From Streptomyces sp. SJL17-4 (lineage in GTDB: Bacteria > Actinomycetota > Actinomycetes > Streptomycetales > Streptomycetaceae): a DNA stretch of 64,000 nucleotides. The stretch is taken from NCBI RefSeq assembly GCF_036826855.1, contig NZ_CP104578.1:4623501-4687500 (forward strand). Direction: 5' to 3'. The notes under the pieces are model-generated. The model was not told where the DNA came from. It made no database searches and was given only the letters and a program-made list of their open reading frames with translations. Positions 59,271 to 64,000 of this stretch are shown piece after piece (within the stretch, counting starts at the first letter, position 1; every line of letters starts with the position of its first letter). The translations under genes were made by a program, and so were the position numbers.

Positions 59271-60470
59271 GTGAACGTGCTGGACATCTTGTTGCTGCTC
59301 GCCGCCGTGTGGTTCGCGATCATCGGTTACCGCCAGGGATTCGTGGTCGGCATCCTGTCGGTGATCGGCTTCCTCGGCGGCGGCCTCGTCGCCGTCCTGC
59401 TGCTGCCGATCCTCTGGGACCAGCTCACGGACAACAGCGAGGTCTCGACCACGGCGACGGTCGTCTTCGTGATGGTGGTCATCGTCTGTGCCTCCGTCGG
59501 CCAGGCCTTCACCACCCACCTGGGCAACAAGCTGCGCCGCCACATCACCTGGTCGCCCGCCCGCGCCCTCGACGCCACCGGCGGCGCCCTCGTCAACGTC
59601 GTCGCGATGCTGCTCGTGGCCTGGCTGATCGGCTCCGGGCTCGCCCGTACCACCATGCCCACCCTGGGCAAGGAGGTGCGGAACTCCAAGGTCCTGCTCG
59701 GCGTCGAGCAGGTGATGCCGGATCAGGCCTCCCGCTGGTTCGACGACTTCAGCTCCACCCTGGCCCGCAGCGGCTTCCCGCCGGTCTTCAGCCCCTTCGC
59801 CAACGAGCCGATCACCCCGGTCATGCCCCCCGACCCGGCGCTCGCCCAGAGCCCGGTCGCCGCCCGTGCCCAGCGTTCCATCGTGAAGGTCGTCGGCACC
59901 GCGCAGAGCTGCGGCAAGGTCCTCGAAGGCACCGGGTTCGTCTTCGCCGACCGCCGGATCATGACCAATGCCCATGTCGTCGGCGGCGTCGACGAGCCGA
60001 CCGTCCAGATAGGCGGCGAGGGCAGGCTCTACGACGCCAAGGTCGTCCTCTACGACTGGCAGCGCGACATCGCCGTCCTGGACGTGCCGGACCTCAAGGC
60101 CACGCCGCTGACCTTCACCGACGAGGACGCCCGCAGCGGCGACAGCGCGATCGTCGCCGGATTCCCGGAGAACGGTGCGTACGACGTGCGCTCGGCGCGC
60201 GTGCGCGGCCGTATCAACGCGGACGGACCCGACATCTACCGCCGGGGCGAGGTGCGCAGGGACGTGTACTCGCTGTACGCGACGGTCCGCCAGGGCAACT
60301 CCGGCGGCCCGCTCCTCACCGTCGACGGCGAGGTGTCCGGCGTGATCTTCGCCCGCTCCCTCGACGACGCGAACACCGGCTACGCCCTGACCGTCGACGA
60401 GATCCGCGAGGACATCGAGCTCGGCAGGACCGCGAACCAGCAGGTCGACACTCAGGCCTGCGCGCTGTAG
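59271..60470 (+). CDS. MarP-like membrane serine protease
   Basis: 399 residues from GTG 59271, with GAGG nine bases upstream. Four membrane helices of a CvpA-like domain (LDILLLLAAVWFAIIGYRQGFVVGILSVIGFLGGGLVAVLLL ...) precede an extracytoplasmic trypsin-like domain with His235 (TNAHVVGG), Asp266 (QRDIAVLDV) and Ser344 (RQGNSGGPL). A Cys near the start of the protease domain (QSCGKV) and one at the end (QACAL) may form the disulfide known in mycobacterial MarP. It probably helps acid or envelope stress survival. Its stop lies in the first of four 27-bp repeats. Confidence 0.94.
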   Translation: MNVLDILLLLAAVWFAIIGYRQGFVVGILSVIGFLGGGLVAVLLLPILWDQLTDNSEVSTTATVVFVMVVIVCASVGQAFTTHLGNKLRRHITWSPARALDATGGALVNVVAMLLVAWLIGSGLARTTMPTLGKEVRNSKVLLGVEQVMPDQASRWFDDFSSTLARSGFPPVFSPFANEPITPVMPPDPALAQSPVAARAQRSIVKVVGTAQSCGKVLEGTGFVFADRRIMTNAHVVGGVDEPTVQIGGEGRLYDAKVVLYDWQRDIAVLDVPDLKATPLTFTDEDARSGDSAIVAGFPENGAYDVRSARVRGRINADGPDIYRRGEVRRDVYSLYATVRQGNSGGPLLTVDGEVSGVIFARSLDDANTGYALTVDEIREDIELGRTANQQVDTQACAL

Positions 60471-60566
60471 GCCTGCCGGCACTCCTGCGCGCTGTAGCCC
60501 TGCCGGCACTCCTGCGCGTTGTAGGCCTACCGGCACTCGTGCGGGTTGTAGGCCCACCGGCACTCC
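60459..60566. repeat. 27-bp tandem repeat spanning marP-like stop, four copies
   Basis: Units at 60459, 60486, 60513 and 60540, each starting TGCGCGCTGTAG or one to two bases different. The period is a multiple of three, so every copy carries a TAG in the same frame. Confidence 0.88.
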
Positions 60567-60630
60567 TGCGGGCCGGGCCCCTGGCCTTGTGACCACGGGC
60601 GCCGGACGCCGCGGTGCCGTCGGGAGTGCC

Positions 60631-60669
60631 GTTACGCGGTGTCGTTACGCGGTGTCGTTACGGGGTGTC
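60631..60669. repeat. 13-bp tandem repeat, three copies
   Basis: GTTACGCGGTGTC at 60631 and 60644, and GTTACGGGGTGTC at 60657. The third copy contains the stop of a possible small minus-strand gene. Confidence 0.85.
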
Positions 60670-60855
60670 GCGGGGGTGCCTGAGCCGGGCCGAGACCCAG
60701 CGGGCCCGGCGGCGGAGGATGCGCGAGATCCCCACCCCCTGCGCGGCGTGCGTACCGCCCGGGTCCGGCGGCCCGGCCCCCTCGCGGGAGCCCTGCCCGG
60801 CGGCCGAGCGGCGGTTGCGTGCTGTCGTGTCACCGTAGTCGTGCGTCCAGCCCAT
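60658..60855 (-). CDS. possible small basic protein
   Basis: 65 residues starting MGWTHDYGDTTARNRRSAAGQ and ending ISRILRRRARWVSARLRHPRDTP. It is Arg/Gly-rich with an amphipathic basic C terminus. GAGG lies just before the ATG. I have an impression of similar short proteins in other Streptomyces, but cannot verify it. No domain is recognised. Confidence 0.4.
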   Translation of the reverse strand: MGWTHDYGDTTARNRRSAAGQGSREGAGPPDPGGTHAAQGVGISRILRRRARWVSARLRHPRDTP

Positions 60856-60977
60856 ACCTCGACGTCTGCCCGTGCCCCAAGGTCGGTAACCGCCCGGGGG
60901 CCCGCCAATTGGAGTATGCGCGAGGCACATGGCCGTTCGAAGGAAGTCTGTACGCACCGGAGCGGTCAGAGGGACCG

Positions 60978-61916
60978 TCAGCGGTCGGGCTCGGGGTCCT
61001 TCAGCCAGTTGACGAGTTCCGTCGAGAACGCCACCGGGTCCTCCTCGTGCGGGAAGTGACCGAGCCCGTCGAAGAGCCGCCAGCGGTACGGCGCCTCCAC
61101 GTACTCGCCCGACCCCGCGGCACTGCGGGTCCGCATCACCGGGTCCAGGGAGCCGTGCAGATGCAGCGTCGGCACCCGCACCGGCCGCTTCATGCGCCGG
61201 TTGAACTGGATGCCGTCCGGGCGGGCGAGCGACCGCACCATCCAGCGGTACGGCTCGATCGAACAGTGCGCCGTCGACGGGACCAGCATCGCCCGCCGGT
61301 ACACCTCGATCGCCTGCTCCTCGGAGGCGCGGACGGGCTGCGGCCCCGACCAGTCCCGGATCAGCTCGCCCACCAGCGCCGCGTCGTCCGCGACGAGCTG
61401 ACGCTCCGGCAGCCACGGTCGCTGGAAGCCCCAGATGTGCGAACCGGCCCGCGACTGGGCGAAGTCGGAGAGCATCGCCGAACGCCAGCGGCGCGGGTGC
61501 GGCATCGAGGAGACCACGAGCCGGCGCACCAGCTTCGGCCGCATGACGGCCGCCGTCCAGGCGAGATAGCCGCCCAGGTCGTGCCCGACGAGCGCCGCGT
61601 CCGGCTCGCCCAGCGAGCGGATCACACCGGTGACGTCGAGGGCCAGATTGGCGGGGTCGTAACCCCGGGGGGTGCGGTCGCTGCCGCCGACCCCGCGCAG
61701 GTCCATCGCGACGGCCCGGAACCCGGCCTCGGCGAGGAGGGGCAGCTGATGGCGCCAGGTCCACCAGAACTGCGGGAAGCCGTGCAGGAGCAGCACCAGC
61801 GGGCCGTCGCCCATCTCGGCGATGTGGAAGCGGGCGCCGTTGGCGGCCACGTCGCGATGGGTCCACGGCCCGTCGAGCCGGACGGGCCCGCCGTTGCTGC
61901 TCTCGGGGAGGGTCAT
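60978..61916 (-). CDS. alpha/beta hydrolase, epoxide-hydrolase type
   Basis: 312 residues. LLLHGFPQFWWTWRHQLPLLAEAGFRAVAMDLRGVGGSDRTPRGYD includes the HGFP oxyanion motif. The nucleophile is Asp in LVGHDLGGYLAW, typical of soluble epoxide hydrolases and dehalogenases. The general-base His is in DGLGHFPHEEDP, and a cap domain contains the Tyr residues. The ATG overlaps the stop of the holin-like gene upstream by 4 bp, so they are coupled. The natural substrate is unknown. Confidence 0.92.
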   Translation of the reverse strand: MTLPESSNGGPVRLDGPWTHRDVAANGARFHIAEMGDGPLVLLLHGFPQFWWTWRHQLPLLAEAGFRAVAMDLRGVGGSDRTPRGYDPANLALDVTGVIRSLGEPDAALVGHDLGGYLAWTAAVMRPKLVRRLVVSSMPHPRRWRSAMLSDFAQSRAGSHIWGFQRPWLPERQLVADDAALVGELIRDWSGPQPVRASEEQAIEVYRRAMLVPSTAHCSIEPYRWMVRSLARPDGIQFNRRMKRPVRVPTLHLHGSLDPVMRTRSAAGSGEYVEAPYRWRLFDGLGHFPHEEDPVAFSTELVNWLKDPEPDR

Positions 61917-62410
61917 ACGGACGAGCGTGCCACAGCGGGGGCCTTGTCCAGCGCCTTGTCCAGTGCCGTGGAGGGCTCCGGGCGCGGGTGCGGCTTGACG
62001 GTGGAGATCACCGCGGCCGTCTGCTTGGCCGAGGCGATGGACTTCTCCGGCGGCTTGACCTTCTTGAACTTGGCGTACGCCAGAAGCCCGAGCAGGCCCG
62101 CGAGCAGCACGTTCGCCGCGAAGGAGAGCAGGAAGCACCAGACGAGGTTCCAGCCCCCGTTGCCGTTGTGCCCGCCGGTCCAGGTGTTGATGCCGTACGC
62201 GAGCGCGAAGCTCAGCATCGGCAGCGAGAACAGCAGTACGACCGCGGCCGTGATGCCGGCGGCGCTTCCGATCACACCGCGCTTGACGTCCTGCCTGATC
62301 TCCGCCTTGGCCAGGGCGAGCTCGTCGTGCACCAGTGCGGACATCTCGGCGGTCGCCGAGGCGACCAGCTGGCCGAGACTGCGCTCGGTTCCGTCGTACG
62401 GGTCGCTCAT
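61913..62410 (-). CDS. phage-holin-family (DUF1469/YqjE-like) membrane protein
   Basis: 165 residues from ATG 62410, with GAGGGAG upstream; GTG 62413 is just before it. RSLGQLVASATAEMSALVHDELALAKAEIRQDVKRGVIGSAAGITAAVVLLFSLPMLSFALAYGI shows the amphipathic N-terminal helix and first of two membrane helices, and FLLSFAANVLLAGLLGLLAYAKFKKV the second. This DUF1469 'phage holin family' is chromosomal in actinobacteria and is not evidence of a prophage. It is coupled to the alpha/beta hydrolase and lies downstream of nhaA. Confidence 0.9.
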   Translation of the reverse strand: MSDPYDGTERSLGQLVASATAEMSALVHDELALAKAEIRQDVKRGVIGSAAGITAAVVLLFSLPMLSFALAYGINTWTGGHNGNGGWNLVWCFLLSFAANVLLAGLLGLLAYAKFKKVKPPEKSIASAKQTAAVISTVKPHPRPEPSTALDKALDKAPAVARSSV

Positions 62411-62467
62411 CACTGCTCCCTCTTCTCTTCTGCGGTCCGAGTTCTCTTCTACGCGGTCCGACTCAGA

Positions 62468-63868
62468 TCATGCCGGACGGTCGGCCTCGTCGCGCGGTGC
62501 CCCCGCCAGTTGGGCGCGCTCTCGGTGTTCCGCGGCCTTCTTCTCGTGGATCTCGGCCATCCGCAGGTGGTACGCCGGATTGTCCTGCTCGTAGATGTCG
62601 GGGATGCCGTCCTGGTCGTCGTCGCGCTCCTCGTCGGAGACCAGGGCCTGGTACCTGCGGACCCGCAGTTTCAGCAGGACGGAGGCGAGGACGGCCGCGA
62701 TGAGCGAGCCGACGAGGACCGCGGCCTTCACCTCGTCGGTGAGGGCCTCGTCCCCGGCGAAGGCGAGCTCGCCGATGAGCAGCGAGACGGTGAAGCCGAT
62801 GCCGGCGAGGGTGGCGACGGCGAAGACGTCCGGCCAGGTCAGGTCGGGGTTGAGCTCCGCACGGGTGAAGCGGGCGGCGAGCCAGGTGCCGCCGAAGATG
62901 CCGACCGCCTTGCCGACGACCAGGCCGAGGACGACACCGAGGGTGACGGGCTGGGTGAAGACGTCGTGGATCGCGCCGCCCGAGATGCTCACGCCGGCCG
63001 AGAAGAGCGCGAACAGCGGGACGGCGAGGCCGGCCGAGAACGGGCGGACGAGATGCTCGATGTGCTCGCCGGGGGAGTGCTTCTCGCCCTCCCGGGTGGT
63101 GCAGCGGAGCATCAGGCCCATGGCGACACCGGCGATGGTGGCGTGGACGCCGCTGTTGTACATCAGGCCCCAGATGACCAGGGCCAGCGGGACGTACACG
63201 TACCAGCCGCGGACCTCCTTGCGGATCAGCAGCCAGAAGAGGAGGAGTCCGGCGAAGGCGCCGCCGAGCGCGGCGAAGTTCAGGTCGCTGGTGAAGAAGA
63301 TCGCGATGATCAGGATCGCGAAGAGGTCGTCGACGACGGCGAGGGTGAGCAGGAAGGCGCGCAGCGCGGAGGGCAGCGAGGTGCCGATCACGGCGAGGAC
63401 GGCGAGTGCGAAGGCGATGTCGGTCGCGGTGGGGACGGCCCAGCCGTCCATCGAGCCGTTGCCGAGGGTGTTGACCAGGGCGTAGACGAGGGCGGGCGCG
63501 GCCATGCCGCAGAGGGCGGCGATGACGGGGAGCGCGGCGGCCTTGGGGTCGCGCAGCTCGCCCGCGACGAGTTCGCGCTTGAGCTCGATGCCGGCGACGA
63601 AGAAGAAGACCGCGAGGAGGCCGTCGGCCGCCCAGTGCTGGATCGAGAGGTCGAGGCCGAGGGCCGCGGGGCCTATGTGGAAGTCGCTGACGGACTCGTA
63701 GCTGCTGCTCAGGGTGTTGGCCCAGATGAGGGCGGTGACCGCGGCGACGAGGAGCAGGACACCGCCGACGGTCTCGGCGCGCAGGGCGTCGGCGAGGTAC
63801 TGGCGCTCGGGCAGGGGGAGCCGGCCGAGGAACTTGCGGTCGGTGGGTGTGGGTGCGGGCGCGGGCAC
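62468..63868 (-). CDS. nhaA: Na+/H+ antiporter NhaA
   Basis: 466 residues from GTG 63868, chosen for GGAGG eight bases upstream; a GTG at 63904 would add 12. Twelve membrane helices. The ion-binding Asp pair is in FLLTLAVVDDLFAILIIAIF. ATDIAFALAVLAVIG and FFFVAGIELKRELVAGEL are family signatures, and TLAGIGFTVSLLIGELAF lies late. A hydrophilic C-terminal tail of about 65 residues (SDEERDDDQDGIPDIYEQDNPAYHLRMAEIHEKKAAEHRERAQ) is an addition typical of actinomycete NhaA. It exports sodium for pH and salt homeostasis. Confidence 0.96.
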   Translation of the reverse strand: MPAPAPTPTDRKFLGRLPLPERQYLADALRAETVGGVLLLVAAVTALIWANTLSSSYESVSDFHIGPAALGLDLSIQHWAADGLLAVFFFVAGIELKRELVAGELRDPKAAALPVIAALCGMAAPALVYALVNTLGNGSMDGWAVPTATDIAFALAVLAVIGTSLPSALRAFLLTLAVVDDLFAILIIAIFFTSDLNFAALGGAFAGLLLFWLLIRKEVRGWYVYVPLALVIWGLMYNSGVHATIAGVAMGLMLRCTTREGEKHSPGEHIEHLVRPFSAGLAVPLFALFSAGVSISGGAIHDVFTQPVTLGVVLGLVVGKAVGIFGGTWLAARFTRAELNPDLTWPDVFAVATLAGIGFTVSLLIGELAFAGDEALTDEVKAAVLVGSLIAAVLASVLLKLRVRRYQALVSDEERDDDQDGIPDIYEQDNPAYHLRMAEIHEKKAAEHRERAQLAGAPRDEADRPA

Positions 63869-64000
63869 GGGGGAGACCTCCGGTCGGTGGGCAGGACTGA
63901 GCACATGCCGACCAGACTTCCCGGCGCACCTAGGTCTTCTTGTCGCGTCGTTGACGCGATCCTTACTTTACCTAACGAGCCTGGGTTGTGTCCGGCGAGA

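Noticed and set aside
61913..62410. Prophage, because of the holin-like gene
   Set aside because: The DUF1469 'phage holin' family is a normal chromosomal membrane protein, and no other phage genes are nearby.

Overview
The window is a high-GC actinomycete chromosome segment, almost certainly Streptomyces. GTG starts with GGAGG-type ribosome sites are frequent, and the gene content is typical: wblA, a cAMP-receptor protein, a WhiJ-like regulator with a DUF397 partner, a secreted GH19 chitinase and abundant Ser/Thr kinases. From memory, the conserved backbone (purA ... ybaB-recR-DUF5063-lysC-asd-sigma ... PBP-wblA-ArsA pair ... crp-nth-NUDIX-marP ... nhaA) follows the S. coelicolor SCO3629 to SCO3564 order; this was not checked by search.

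Layout. 1-6.4 kb: end of a MarR/GbsR regulator, a lipid-kinase-like protein, purA, a Ser/Thr kinase and a membrane phosphate-binding-like protein. 6.6-10.8 kb: a quinone oxidoreductase, two tandem secreted FG-GAP proteins and a chitinase with two DasR-type operators. 10.8-16.6 kb is an accessory island. It holds a WhiJ/DUF397 pair, a DUF3592-like membrane protein, a DUF6247 gene with its partner gene split by a complete IS200/IS605 element (tnpA, tnpB), and a VapBC-type module. 16.7-20.5 kb: aminotransferase, GntR regulator and two unknown proteins. 20.8-27.3 kb: ybaB, recR, DUF5063, lysC (with an internal beta-subunit start), asd, an ECF-like sigma factor and its membrane partner. 27.3-37.6 kb: SURF1, S9 peptidase, methyltransferase, a double-HTH Lrp regulator, an AfsR-like protein lacking its NTPase domain, YdcF, a kinase and a glycosyltransferase. 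37.6-45.3 kb is a second accessory stretch of regulator-plus-effector units (SnoaL-like, TetR/DUF4345/ABC1, MarR, LuxR/pseudo-hydrolase/ABM). 45.4-64 kb returns to the core: tRNA-Pro, metallophosphoesterase, YqeY, class A PBP, wblA, two ArsA-like ATPases, RidA, two NUDIX proteins, MBL hydrolase, SPFH protein, crp, nth, MarP-like protease, alpha/beta hydrolase, holin-like protein and nhaA.

The most informative observation is the IS200/IS605 insertion. Removing 14001-15771 restores an open reading frame of 83 codons for a toxin-like protein. This fixes the element ends and predicts the TnpB adjacent motif and guide. Other notable items are a perfect 24-bp palindrome covering the vapB start codon, a recurrent CAGGGGCCTG hairpin family, a three-copy 17-bp repeat in a promoter, paired TetR palindromes, a stub of a dehydrogenase gene, and an alpha/beta hydrolase with Leu at its nucleophile position.
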